Assembly: GCA_963698565.1 (NCBI GenBank)
Contig: CAVORH010000037.1
Coordinates: forward strand, 109,254-173,253
Direction: 5' to 3'
Length of the DNA: 64,000 nucleotides
Source: Sva-07 sp963698565
GTDB taxonomy: Bacteria; Actinomycetota; Acidimicrobiia; Acidimicrobiales; Ilumatobacteraceae
The notes below the pieces were generated by a model. It had not been told where the DNA came from, made no database searches, and saw only the letters and a program-made list of their open reading frames with translations. A program made the translations under genes and the position numbers. Within the stretch, counting starts at the first letter, position 1, and each line of letters starts with the position of its first letter. Positions 1-8,209 of this stretch are shown here, piece by piece.

Positions 1-122
1 ACAAGGCCGCTCCCGAGTACAAGGTGATCCACACCGTCCGCGGGGTCGGGTTCCGGCTGGCCAACGACGTCACCGACTCCCTCGAGATCTCCCACCCGTT
101 CGGCCTCGTCGCCGTCAGCTGA
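1..122 (+). CDS. C-terminal end of an OmpR/PhoB-type response regulator (partial)
   Basis: Only the last 39 codons are present; the gene starts upstream of the window. The frame from base 3 reads YKVIHTVRGVGFRL, the typical end of the winged-helix DNA-binding domain of OmpR/PhoB response regulators (recognition-helix end, 'T.RG.GY.L' beta hairpin). About 20 extra residues follow before the TGA. It would act as a cytoplasmic transcription factor of a two-component system; its partner kinase is not in the window. Confidence 0.8.
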   Translation, partial: KAAPEYKVIHTVRGVGFRLANDVTDSLEISHPFGLVAVS

Positions 123-158
123 CGTTCACGCTCGACGTCCGGCACCGAGCGCGACAGC

Positions 159-1781
159 TCAGTCGTAGCGGGCGCTGATCCACCAGCGTTGACGCTCGAG
201 GACGACGAGCAGCCCCTCGCGATCGTCGGTCACCATCTGGAAGCGCGCCAGGCGGCGATGACGGTCCGGTTCCCACCAGCGCTCCTCCACCGGCCACGGA
301 CCCGCCCAGGCGACGATCGACCGCGGGCGACCACGACGCCATCCCGTCGCGTCATCACCCGTCAGCAACCGCAGTGACACCGGCGCTGCCGACACCGCTC
401 CCCGCCCGGTGACCTGCACGAGTTCCCCAGCTTCATCGAGCACCTCGGCGGGCAGCGGATCGGCGAACACCGTCGCCGGCGACGGCGTCGGCAGCGCACC
501 GGGCCACGGACCGACCGGGCCCGACCCCGTGCGGGCGACCGCTCGATGGTCGAGATCGACCATGGCTGCCGGCACCCAGTCGTAGCGGTCGGCAGGCAGG
601 CGTCCGCCCCGCCAGACCGGCACCGTCACCGCATCCGACGAGGTCAGCGTGGTCAACCGGGCGATCGTCCGGGCTGCACGACGGTCGGCTTCGGACTGGC
701 CGCCCCACAGCCCCAGCTGACTACCGTCGTCGGCGCGCACCTCGTCGGGTGTCAGTCGCACCAGCACCACGCCGCCGGTGAGCTCCTGGTCGCTGCCCCG
801 CGGCAGGTTCACCCAGGCGTCGAGTTGCCAGCGGACCCGCTCGACCATCGCCGTCGCCGACATCCCGGCGGACCGGTACCACGACCGCTCGGACCGCTCG
901 CCGTGTTCGGACTCCAGCACCACCACCAGCCGGGTGCACACCCGGCCGTCGGCGGCGAGCGACCCCGCCAGTTCGTCGGCCAGTTGCTTGGCGATGAAGA
1001 CGACGGCACTCACATGGGCCGCGGGGTCGTCGAGGACGTGGTCGAGTCGTCGTTCGGGCGCCGGATCGGTGGTGCTCGACGGACGGGTGTCCATGCCGGA
1101 CGCGAGGCGGTGAGCGTGGACGCCGGGGTGGCCGAAACGGCCGAGCACGTCGACGGTGTCGAGCGCAGCGAGATCGCCGAGCCGGCGCAGGCCGAGCCGA
1201 CCGAACAGCTCGACCAGGTCCGGGTCGCACTCGCCGAGCGTCTGCAACCACCCGATCGGGAGATCGGCACAGAACGCCGGCGACTCACCGGCGGCGACGA
1301 GCACGGGCCGACCGCGGCGAACGGCCAGACGGGCGGCGATGCTCGATGCGAACCGGCCGTCGGCGACACCGACACCAGGAGCACCGAACGAGGTCGACAA
1401 CTCACCGGCGAGTTCGACGAGCCGGTCGGCGAGCGCCTCATCGCCGCCGACGTAGCGCGACGGCCCACGGGCGCGCAGGCCGATCCAACCAGGCTCGATC
1501 ACGTCGAGTCGGGGGGAGAGTTCGGCAACGGCGCGAACCACCGGCTCGAACTCGCGGGCGTCGCGATCGGGGTCGTGGTCGAGCAGGACGATCTGCGGGC
1601 AGCGACGTTGGGCCTGGCGGCGTCGTTGCCCGACGACCACGCCGTCGGATGCCGCTGCGTCGGTGCGCGCGACGACCCGGTTCGCCGACATCACCGCTGC
1701 GGGGACGTCGGCGCTGAACCCGGCGGCGGTCACCGGCCAGTCGGGGTACCAGATCGAGACGATGCGCTGCGGCGCGTCCAT
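159..1781 (-). CDS. imuB: ImuB-like Y-family polymerase homologue
   Basis: A 540-residue Y-family polymerase relative of the ImuB type, the non-catalytic adaptor that links the beta clamp, ImuA' and DnaE2 during mutagenic repair. The N-terminus (IVSIWYPDWPV) lacks the DxD metal-binding pattern of active Y-family polymerases, as expected for ImuB. QLGLWG at residues 355-360 matches the clamp-binding motif known in mycobacterial ImuB (QLPLWG). A tryptophan-rich C-terminal part (near AWAGPWPVEERWW) is also typical of ImuB. It lies 17 bases downstream of imuA' on the same strand, so the two are very likely co-transcribed under the LexA box at 2510. No dnaE2 is visible here. Confidence 0.9.
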   Translation of the reverse strand: MDAPQRIVSIWYPDWPVTAAGFSADVPAAVMSANRVVARTDAAASDGVVVGQRRRQAQRRCPQIVLLDHDPDRDAREFEPVVRAVAELSPRLDVIEPGWIGLRARGPSRYVGGDEALADRLVELAGELSTSFGAPGVGVADGRFASSIAARLAVRRGRPVLVAAGESPAFCADLPIGWLQTLGECDPDLVELFGRLGLRRLGDLAALDTVDVLGRFGHPGVHAHRLASGMDTRPSSTTDPAPERRLDHVLDDPAAHVSAVVFIAKQLADELAGSLAADGRVCTRLVVVLESEHGERSERSWYRSAGMSATAMVERVRWQLDAWVNLPRGSDQELTGGVVLVRLTPDEVRADDGSQLGLWGGQSEADRRAARTIARLTTLTSSDAVTVPVWRGGRLPADRYDWVPAAMVDLDHRAVARTGSGPVGPWPGALPTPSPATVFADPLPAEVLDEAGELVQVTGRGAVSAAPVSLRLLTGDDATGWRRGRPRSIVAWAGPWPVEERWWEPDRHRRLARFQMVTDDREGLLVVLERQRWWISARYD

Positions 1782-1798
1782 GATGTCGCCCCGACCGG

Positions 1799-2497
1799 TC
1801 AGGCCGAGATGGAGGTCGCGGCGGCGGCCGGAGCAGCCCCCGCCGTGGCTGGAATCGTGAGGCGGCAGTGACGACAGCCCGGCAGACGGCGCCCGGAGGC
1901 ACGCACGACGATCTGACGACGGCGGAGATGTCCGAACCCTTCACCGAGCCCCGACCACTCCTCCGCATCGGTGTGGAGCGTGCCGTCGCAGGCGATCGAG
2001 CCCGGATCGCCGAGCACGATGGTGATCACGTCACGTTGCCGGAGGCGGACGGCGAGTTTTCGGACGCCACCGGCAGAGAGCCCGGTCGGTGCCCGAACGA
2101 GCAGGACGTCGAAACCATCGGCTGCTGCGGCGACCACCTCGAGCCATCGACCCGGGTCGTCGGCTGCGCCAGGAGAGCGGGTTCCGATGGCGACGACCCG
2201 CTCGAGTGGTACCCCGAGTTCACCGGCGGCATCGAGCCCGATCGTCGGGAGGTCGATCAGAGCGAGCCAGGCACCGGCGCGGATGGCCGGGGCTACGAGC
2301 GCCAGTGCGGTCGTCGTGGCCGCCGACCCCTGACAGGCGAGCGTGCGTCCACGAACGAGCCCGCCCTCGGCGAACAGGTCGCCGAAGGTGTCGTCGACGG
2401 GGATCGTTCGTTCACCCGCCAACGCCAGGGGAGCCACGCGATCACCCAGCGCAGCGAGCGGGGCGGTCAGGTTTGCAGCGTCGACAGCCAGGTCCAT
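1799..2497 (-). CDS. imuA': ImuA' (RecA-like mutasome partner)
   Basis: About 232 residues, start ATG at 2497-2495. The frame stays open further upstream, but that part is low-complexity shadow, and this ATG sits just inside the LexA box. The protein resembles the divergent RecA-like ImuA' of actinobacteria: a P-loop-like region without a clean GKT (ACQGSAATTTALAL), then a Walker-B-like strand (DGFDVLLVRAP), and an arginine-rich C-terminus. In mycobacteria ImuA' binds ImuB and DnaE2 and is required for damage-induced mutagenesis. The position directly upstream of imuB on the same strand supports the call; sequence similarity alone is moderate. Confidence 0.8.
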   Translation of the reverse strand: MDLAVDAANLTAPLAALGDRVAPLALAGERTIPVDDTFGDLFAEGGLVRGRTLACQGSAATTTALALVAPAIRAGAWLALIDLPTIGLDAAGELGVPLERVVAIGTRSPGAADDPGRWLEVVAAAADGFDVLLVRAPTGLSAGGVRKLAVRLRQRDVITIVLGDPGSIACDGTLHTDAEEWSGLGEGFGHLRRRQIVVRASGRRLPGCRHCRLTIPATAGAAPAAAATSISA

Positions 2498-2509
2498 CCC
2501 GACATGGTA

Positions 2510-2525
2510 TCGAACGTGTGTTCGT
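2510..2525 (-). promoter_or_regulatory. LexA (SOS) box of imuA'-imuB
   Basis: The core CGAAC-GTGT-GTTCG at 2511-2524 is an exact match to the Gram-positive/actinobacterial LexA operator CGAAC-N4-GTTCG. It lies 13 bases upstream of the imuA' ATG, so LexA would block transcription of the operon until DNA damage. Confidence 0.88.
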
Positions 2526-2561
2526 ACGCGCCAGCGAGGTCCTGGTGACCTGCGAAACCGT

Positions 2562-3413
2562 TCAGCCGGCAGCGTGCGAGGCGAGTACCGCATCCATGTC
2601 GTTGCCGCTCGCAGCGTAGGCGTCGGCCCCGAGCGCCCGGGCGTGATCGGCATCGACGACCGCGTGGCCACCGACGACGACGAACACGTCGGGATCGGCG
2701 CCATGGGCCGCTTCACAGGCGTCGGCCAGCGAGACCAGGTTGTCCGACGACATGGCGGACAGCCCGACGGCGAGGAGATCGGGGGTCTCACGGATCACGT
2801 GGGCGATCGACTCGCTCGGCACGTCGACGCCGAAGTCGGACACCTCCCACCCCCGCAGCCGCAGGAGATCACCGAGCATCGCCACCGGCAGCGCATGGAA
2901 CTCGCCCGCCGGGGCACCGAGGGCAACGATGCCGCGGGATCGTCCGCGGCGGCTGAACCGCGGGCCGATCCGACCGACGATCCGCATGGCGATCCCCGTT
3001 GCCCGGTGTTCGATCGAGATGTCGAGTTCGCCCGCCGCCCAACGCTCACCGATCGACACCATCGCCGGCGTCAACACCTCGAGATAGATCTCGTCGAGCT
3101 CTGCGCCAGCTGCCATCGCCGCTTCGATGACGCTCCACGCCCCCGGTGCGTCCCCGGCCGTCAGCCGGGACTCCAGACGGGTCGCCCACGGGGCCCGCCG
3201 GTTCCGTGCACCACCCCTGCCCGACGGACCGGTGGCCGCCGCAGCGACCTTCGCGTCCTCGCGGAACCGGTCGAGTGCCGAGCGTTGCACCTGCCAGACC
3301 CCACCCGACTTCGACGCCTCCATCACCCCGAGCCGCACGTACCGATACGCGGTCATGTAGTGAACGCCGAGCTCGTCGGCTGCTTCCTGCAGTGTGAGTA
3401 CCCCGTCGGTCAT
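2562..3413 (-). CDS. HTH regulator with cobalamin-binding domain, CarH-like
   Basis: A 283-residue regulator. Residues 5-50 form an excisionase-type helix-turn-helix (LTLQEAADELGVHYMTAYRY). Residues 75-155 resemble the helical cap (methionine-synthase-type B12-binding domain 1) and 155-280 the Rossmann-like B12-binding domain, with GEFHALP placing the likely cobalt-ligating histidine at 173. W125 is followed nine residues later by E135-H136, the Wx9EH signature of CarH photoreceptors that use adenosylcobalamin as chromophore. By analogy it is a light- or B12-responsive repressor. Its DNA-binding domain is not the classical MerR form of CarH. No obvious target (carotenoid or photolyase gene) is adjacent, so its regulon is unknown. 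Confidence 0.82.
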   Translation of the reverse strand: MTDGVLTLQEAADELGVHYMTAYRYVRLGVMEASKSGGVWQVQRSALDRFREDAKVAAAATGPSGRGGARNRRAPWATRLESRLTAGDAPGAWSVIEAAMAAGAELDEIYLEVLTPAMVSIGERWAAGELDISIEHRATGIAMRIVGRIGPRFSRRGRSRGIVALGAPAGEFHALPVAMLGDLLRLRGWEVSDFGVDVPSESIAHVIRETPDLLAVGLSAMSSDNLVSLADACEAAHGADPDVFVVVGGHAVVDADHARALGADAYAASGNDMDAVLASHAAG

Positions 3414-3502
3414 GCGATTCCCCCAGCCCGCGCTGGCTGCCCGACGCTAGAGGCCCGATGGGGTCGCGCGCCCAACCCAGCCCGCCATCGGCGAGCCGCG
3501 TG

Positions 3503-3964
3503 TCAGCCCCGCTTGGCGTTCCAGCGCTCGCGAGCCTGGCGACTGCGATCGAGGAGGTGGGCCGGCACCCGCTTGGCCGCCTCCGACATGGCGGCATCCT
3601 CACCGCCACCGTCACCAGCGGGCACGGACGCCGTCGGTTCATCGGGCTCGAGGTCCTCGAACGTCGGGGGCTCCACGCCGGGCTTCCAGTACTGGTACAG
3701 CTCGCTGAGCACCTCGGCGAGCCCCTCGGAATCGTGCCCCTTCAGGAGATCGACGGTGATCATGTTGCCGTACACGTGAACCGCCGCGACCTGACCCGTT
3801 GCGAAGAACCGTCTCGCCAGTTCGTCGGAGGGAGTGTTCCCCCAGGCGTCCTCGACGGAGCCGAAGTGCTCATGGCCCATCCCGGACAGTGAGCGGTTGA
3901 TCTCGAACCGGACGACACCGCGTGTCGAACTCGGCTTCTCGGTGACGGCGACCAGCTGACCCAT
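3503..3964 (-). CDS. Small protein resembling the NifU/Nfu N-terminal domain
   Basis: 153 residues. The first ~95 resemble the Nfu N-terminal scaffold-type domain: an RFEINRSL strand, a small helix with ARRFF, the VHVYGNMITVDL strand and a helix ending in LSELYQYWKPG. The C-terminal third is acidic then basic and looks disordered. There is no CxxC motif, so it is not itself an Fe-S carrier of the NfuA C-terminal type. The domain assignment is tentative. It stands alone, 89 bases downstream of the B12 regulator on the same strand. Confidence 0.5.
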   Translation of the reverse strand: MGQLVAVTEKPSSTRGVVRFEINRSLSGMGHEHFGSVEDAWGNTPSDELARRFFATGQVAAVHVYGNMITVDLLKGHDSEGLAEVLSELYQYWKPGVEPPTFEDLEPDEPTASVPAGDGGGEDAAMSEAAKRVPAHLLDRSRQARERWNAKRG

Positions 3965-4032
3965 GACGCCGCAACGCTAGCGCCCCGAGGTGCCGCGCAC
4001 CCCCATCCGCCAGGGTCGCCCACCCCGGTCCG

Positions 4033-4725
4033 TCAGAGGGAACTGTCGACGATCGACGCCAACTCTTCGGCGAGCGAGCGATCGTCGCCCGCCCCACGGA
4101 CGGCGATGATCGCGCCGTGCCGCCGGCTGACCAAGGCGATCGTGTACCCGTTCGCGGCGTCGGATCCGGGCGGGGCGAACTCGGCAACGCCGACGGCGTC
4201 ACCCGTGACCGCACCCACCGGCTGGATCCCGCTTCGTTCGAACCAGTCCGACTCCACCGTCGACTCCGACACGTAGTGGACCTCCGCAACGGTGTCGCCG
4301 ACGGTGAACCGACAGGCTTCGTCCCAGATCGACTCGACCTCGACCTGCCCACCGACGGCCGCTCCGATCGTGTCGGCGGTCGCGAACTCGTTCAACCGAT
4401 CGCAGGCGTTGATCACCGGCTGCTCCGGCAGTGGCGGCAGCGTCACCGCTGAGTCGGGGTCCGGCTGGGGGTCACCGATCAGTTCGGTGACGGGCGGAGC
4501 CAGAGCTTCGTCGTCGGTGACGGGCAGGATCGTCGTGGTCGCTGCGCCGGACGGATCGGGGACCGCTCCGGAGGCATCGGTCGTGGTGACCGTCGGGACG
4601 GGACGCATCCCGTCGCTCGCCGTGCTCGACACCCCGTCGTCGCCGCCGAACCATCCGCAGCCGCTCGCGAGGACGAGGACGACGCCCAGCGTCAGTGCCG
4701 CGCATGAGGTGCTCCGCCGAACCAC
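4033..4725 (-). CDS. Predicted lipoprotein, DUF unknown
   Basis: About 230 residues if started at the GTG at 4725. The frame also allows ATG at 4779, but the GTG start gives a compact signal peptide (VVRRSTSC then a hydrophobic run) ending in the lipobox LASGC. The mature part starts with an acidic Ser/Thr/Pro linker, followed by a ~150-residue domain with two cysteines (INACDRL, WDEACRF) that could form a disulphide, as in sensor-domain-like or DUF3558-like lipoproteins. The function is unknown. It lies downstream of the VWA gene on the same strand and may be the last gene of that unit. Confidence 0.6.
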   Translation of the reverse strand: MVRRSTSCAALTLGVVLVLASGCGWFGGDDGVSSTASDGMRPVPTVTTTDASGAVPDPSGAATTTILPVTDDEALAPPVTELIGDPQPDPDSAVTLPPLPEQPVINACDRLNEFATADTIGAAVGGQVEVESIWDEACRFTVGDTVAEVHYVSESTVESDWFERSGIQPVGAVTGDAVGVAEFAPPGSDAANGYTIALVSRRHGAIIAVRGAGDDRSLAEELASIVDSSL

Positions 4726-4781
4726 GTCGCCAACGTACCCCTGTGAGGGCCACCCCAGCGGGCGACGGACCGGGCGCATAC

Positions 4782-6002
4782 TCAAGACTTCGTCAAGGCC
4801 GCGGCCAGGACGGACGGGAACTCGTCGGGCGTGGTCGACATCACGGTGGCGCCGAGCTGCGCGAGCATCGCCGCGTTGCCATGATCGTGTGCGGGCGTGC
4901 CGTCGTCGCTGAGGGCGAGCAGCACCACCACCTGCGCGCCGGACGAGACGAGTTCGGCGACGCGTCGGTGCATCAGCTCCACGTTGCCGCCTTCGAACAG
5001 ATCGCTGACGAGGACCACCACGCTCTCGCGCGGCCGCTCGACGAGTTGCTGGCAGTAGCCGAGTGCACTGGCGATGTCGGTGCCGCCGCCGAGCTGCACG
5101 CCGAACAGCACCTCGACGGGATCGTGCAGGAAGGCGGTGAGGTCGGTGATCGACGTGTCGAACGCGATGAACGAGGTGCGCAGTGCAGGAAGCTGGGCGA
5201 GCACACCCGCGAACAGCGATGCGTACACGACGCTGTCGGCCATCGACCCCGACTGATCGACGGCGATGACGACGTCGCGGGCGAGGCTGCGCTGGCGGCG
5301 CCCGTGGCCGACGAGCCGTTCGGGGATCACCGTGCGGTGTTCGGGCAACCAGTGCTTCAGGTTGGCCGAGATGGTCATCGGCCAGTCGATGTCGCCCGGA
5401 CGGGGGCGGCGCGTACGCGCCGATCGCGCCAACGCGCCGCGGACAGCCTGACGGGTCTGGTCGGTCAGCCGACGTTCGAGATCGGCGAGCACCTTGGCGA
5501 TCACCTGGCGGGCAGTGGAGCGGGTCTCGTCCGGCAGGTGGCGGTTGAGTTCGACCAGGAGCGTCACCAGGTGGACATCGGGTTCGAGGTCGGCGAGCAG
5601 TTCGGGCTCGAGGAGGAGCTGTCGCAGGTCGAGACGCTCGACGGCGTCACGCTGGAGGATCTGCACCACCGGCGTCGGGAAGTACCGACGGATGTCGCCG
5701 AGCCAGCGGACGACCCCGGGCTTCGATCGTCCGAGGCCACCCGATCGACCGGCCTGACGCCGGGCTCCCGTGGGTCCGTCGCTGCGATCATCGGCGTCGT
5801 ACAGCGCGCCGAGGGCGGCGTCGATGCGGGCATCGTCGCCGTGGAGCACTCCCTCGCCCGCACCGCCTGCACCGCCGGTCCGGGCTTCACGATCGTCCTC
5901 GGTCACGGCGGCGTCGGCGACTGCATCGGCAGCTGCGGGCCCGAGCAGCAGCCGCCAGCGGCGACGGCGCTCGGCTTCGGAGACGCGCAACGGTGCGGTC
6001 AC
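4782..6002 (-). CDS. VWA domain protein of the MoxR/DUF5682 cluster
   Basis: About 406 residues, start GTG at 6002 overlapping the stop of the DUF5682 gene by 4 bases (translational coupling). The N-terminal half is basic and arginine-rich, with ERRRRWRLLLG near the start. The C-terminal half is a von Willebrand A domain with a full MIDAS metal site: DQSGSMADS, GGGTDIASAL and VLVSDLFEGG. VWA proteins encoded with MoxR ATPases are thought to act as substrate or metal-dependent adaptors for the AAA ring. It belongs with the MoxR and DUF5682 genes upstream. Confidence 0.88.
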   Translation of the reverse strand: MTAPLRVSEAERRRRWRLLLGPAAADAVADAAVTEDDREARTGGAGGAGEGVLHGDDARIDAALGALYDADDRSDGPTGARRQAGRSGGLGRSKPGVVRWLGDIRRYFPTPVVQILQRDAVERLDLRQLLLEPELLADLEPDVHLVTLLVELNRHLPDETRSTARQVIAKVLADLERRLTDQTRQAVRGALARSARTRRPRPGDIDWPMTISANLKHWLPEHRTVIPERLVGHGRRQRSLARDVVIAVDQSGSMADSVVYASLFAGVLAQLPALRTSFIAFDTSITDLTAFLHDPVEVLFGVQLGGGTDIASALGYCQQLVERPRESVVVLVSDLFEGGNVELMHRRVAELVSSGAQVVVLLALSDDGTPAHDHGNAAMLAQLGATVMSTTPDEFPSVLAAALTKS

Positions 6003-8206
6003 GAGACGACTCCGGCGTGCTCGGTGAGGCCGAGCATGCGGCGCACGGTCGCCGTGACCGCCGCCGCCCGAGCCGGATCGACATCGTCGCCGAAACCGCC
6101 CGGACGTACGGTGCCCAGCCCCATCAGCACCGACATCAGCTGGCGGCGTTCGGCTGCTTCGAACGCACCGAACGTGCGCCGCAGGAGTGCGACGACGTCG
6201 TCGAACGCTGACGGGGCGAGCGTCGACACCCAGTCGTCGAGCACCGTGAGGAGGTCGGCGTCGTGCACGAGCACCGAGCCCGAGCCTGCGAGGAATCCCT
6301 CGACGAAGGCTGCGCCCTGCGCCGGCGGCGTGCCACCGGACAGCGCCTGGGAGAGCCGGCGCTGCACCTGTCCGACGCTCCAGGTGCCCGAGTCGTGGAG
6401 GAGTCGGGTGGCCCGTCCCCGCACGAGGCCGTGGCCCGCACCCGCCGCGAGGTCGACGAGGACGGTGGGCAGCCCGCTGCGCCGTGCGTCGTGGTCGAGC
6501 ACGGCGAGCGCGCCCTGAAATGCTCCCAGGCGTTCGGTCATCACCGCCGCCGCCTCGTCGTCGAGCGATCGGGCGGCACCGGGGAGTCCGGCGAGGATGC
6601 GAACGACCACGCCGTCGACCACCTGACGGAGCGCGTCCGCATCGGTGCCGCGTACGTCGCCGTACCGCAGTGCCGAGGCGAGCGGCGGCATCGCATCGAG
6701 CAGGTGGCCCACGTCGGGGTCGGCGGCCGCCACGCGAGCGAGCCGATCGACGGCCGGCTCGACCGCTTGCGGCAACTCGGCGAACAGCGCCCGTTCGACG
6801 ACACCGACGAGTTCGGCGATCCCACCCGCAGCGGCCGCTCGTTCGATCAACCGGGCGGTGGCAGCCGATTCGAGCGTCGTGCCGTAGCCGGCCCGTTCGA
6901 TCAGCCGCACCGAGAGATCGGGATCCCAGCGGACCTCCCAGGTCTCGCGGAAGGTCCCCGACGAGCCGCGCCCCTCGACCTGGATCCCCCAGCCGATCCC
7001 GAGCGCGGTCAACCGGTGCAGCAGGTGGGACTTGCGTCGCCCGACCGGCGTGCGCAGGTCGACCTCGACCGTGCGGGCGGTGGCACTGAGCGCGATGCGC
7101 GCGGACTTCTGCAGCTTTGCGACGTCGCGGGCGAGCGGCACCTGCGGTGCAGCGTCGGGCACCTCGCCGATCGCGTGGCCGACGACGAGGTCGCGGCGAA
7201 CGATGTCGAGCCCACCGGTGACCGCGCCGGCCGCATCGAGCACTTCGGCGAGGCCGGGCCGGGGCCGGTTCCGCATGGCGGCCAGCGAGGTGGCGAGTCG
7301 AGTTCCCGCGATCAGCTCGTCGGGCGACGCCGCTCCCCCGCGGTCGCGCACCAACCGTGCCGCGTCGACGAAGAAGCGGACCACGCCGTCCTCGCCGGGG
7401 TGCTCGAACACATGGCCGTACCAGCCCGGGCTGTCGACGCCGGCGCCGTAGCCGGAGCGGCTGGTGAGTCGTCGGGCGGTCCACGGCACCCAGGCGACCG
7501 CCACCTTCTGCTTGCGCAACCCTCGCAGCGTGGCGCTGTCGGTGGACGCGGTCGGCAGTGCCGGTCCGTGCAGCCGACCGTCGAGGTCGAGGGCGGGTAC
7601 GTGCCAGGCACCGCAGACGACGGCGATCCGCTCGTGCCCGGCCCGCCGGACAGCGCGGATCGCGCGACGCATGTGCGCCTCCCGTCGGGTCTCCGCCAGC
7701 GACGGCACGAACCCGTGGCGGGCGGCCACCATCGCCTCGGCGACGGCGTCGAACGCCGGGGCGCCGTCGCCACGGTGCTCGATCACGTCCTCCCACCAGC
7801 GTTCCGGGTCGGGATCGCCGGCGGCGGCGGCGAGGTCGCCGATCGGGTCAGGCGGCGCACCGGTGGCGAGGAGGTCGTCGTCGGGTCCCTGCGCGAGGGT
7901 GATCGACAGGGGGAGGTCGATCGCGTGCACGGGCACGTGTCGCTCGTTGGCCCAGGCGATCGCCTGCCACTCGGGGCTGAACGACGCCAGCGGTGCGAAC
8001 GCGGCGCGCGCCGGCTCGGTGGCGACGTAGCCGAGCAGCGCGACCGGCGGGGTCAGGCCCGCTGCGCCGATCCAGCGCAAGGCGGGCTCGACGTCGGACG
8101 GCAGCTCGACGAGGACCACGTCGGGTTCGACCTGCTCGAGCACCGCGAGCACCGAGCGGGCCGAACCCGGGCCGTGGTGGCGGATCCCGAGCAGGTGCAG
8201 GGTCAT
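5999..8206 (-). CDS. DUF5682 family protein
   Basis: 735 residues, matching what I remember of DUF5682 proteins, which are usually encoded with MoxR, VWA, SWIM and DUF5691 genes. The N-terminus (LLGIRHHGPGSARSV) and GAWHVPAL near residue 200 carry conserved histidines recalling the TraB/ChaN/EreA-like hydrolase fold; that comparison is an inference. The C-terminal half is helical and alanine-rich. No enzymatic activity is established for the family as far as I know. Its ATG is three bases after the MoxR stop, and its end overlaps the VWA start. Confidence 0.82.
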   Translation of the reverse strand: MTLHLLGIRHHGPGSARSVLAVLEQVEPDVVLVELPSDVEPALRWIGAAGLTPPVALLGYVATEPARAAFAPLASFSPEWQAIAWANERHVPVHAIDLPLSITLAQGPDDDLLATGAPPDPIGDLAAAAGDPDPERWWEDVIEHRGDGAPAFDAVAEAMVAARHGFVPSLAETRREAHMRRAIRAVRRAGHERIAVVCGAWHVPALDLDGRLHGPALPTASTDSATLRGLRKQKVAVAWVPWTARRLTSRSGYGAGVDSPGWYGHVFEHPGEDGVVRFFVDAARLVRDRGGAASPDELIAGTRLATSLAAMRNRPRPGLAEVLDAAGAVTGGLDIVRRDLVVGHAIGEVPDAAPQVPLARDVAKLQKSARIALSATARTVEVDLRTPVGRRKSHLLHRLTALGIGWGIQVEGRGSSGTFRETWEVRWDPDLSVRLIERAGYGTTLESAATARLIERAAAAGGIAELVGVVERALFAELPQAVEPAVDRLARVAAADPDVGHLLDAMPPLASALRYGDVRGTDADALRQVVDGVVVRILAGLPGAARSLDDEAAAVMTERLGAFQGALAVLDHDARRSGLPTVLVDLAAGAGHGLVRGRATRLLHDSGTWSVGQVQRRLSQALSGGTPPAQGAAFVEGFLAGSGSVLVHDADLLTVLDDWVSTLAPSAFDDVVALLRRTFGAFEAAERRQLMSVLMGLGTVRPGGFGDDVDPARAAAVTATVRRMLGLTEHAGVVS

Positions 8207-8209
8207 GGC

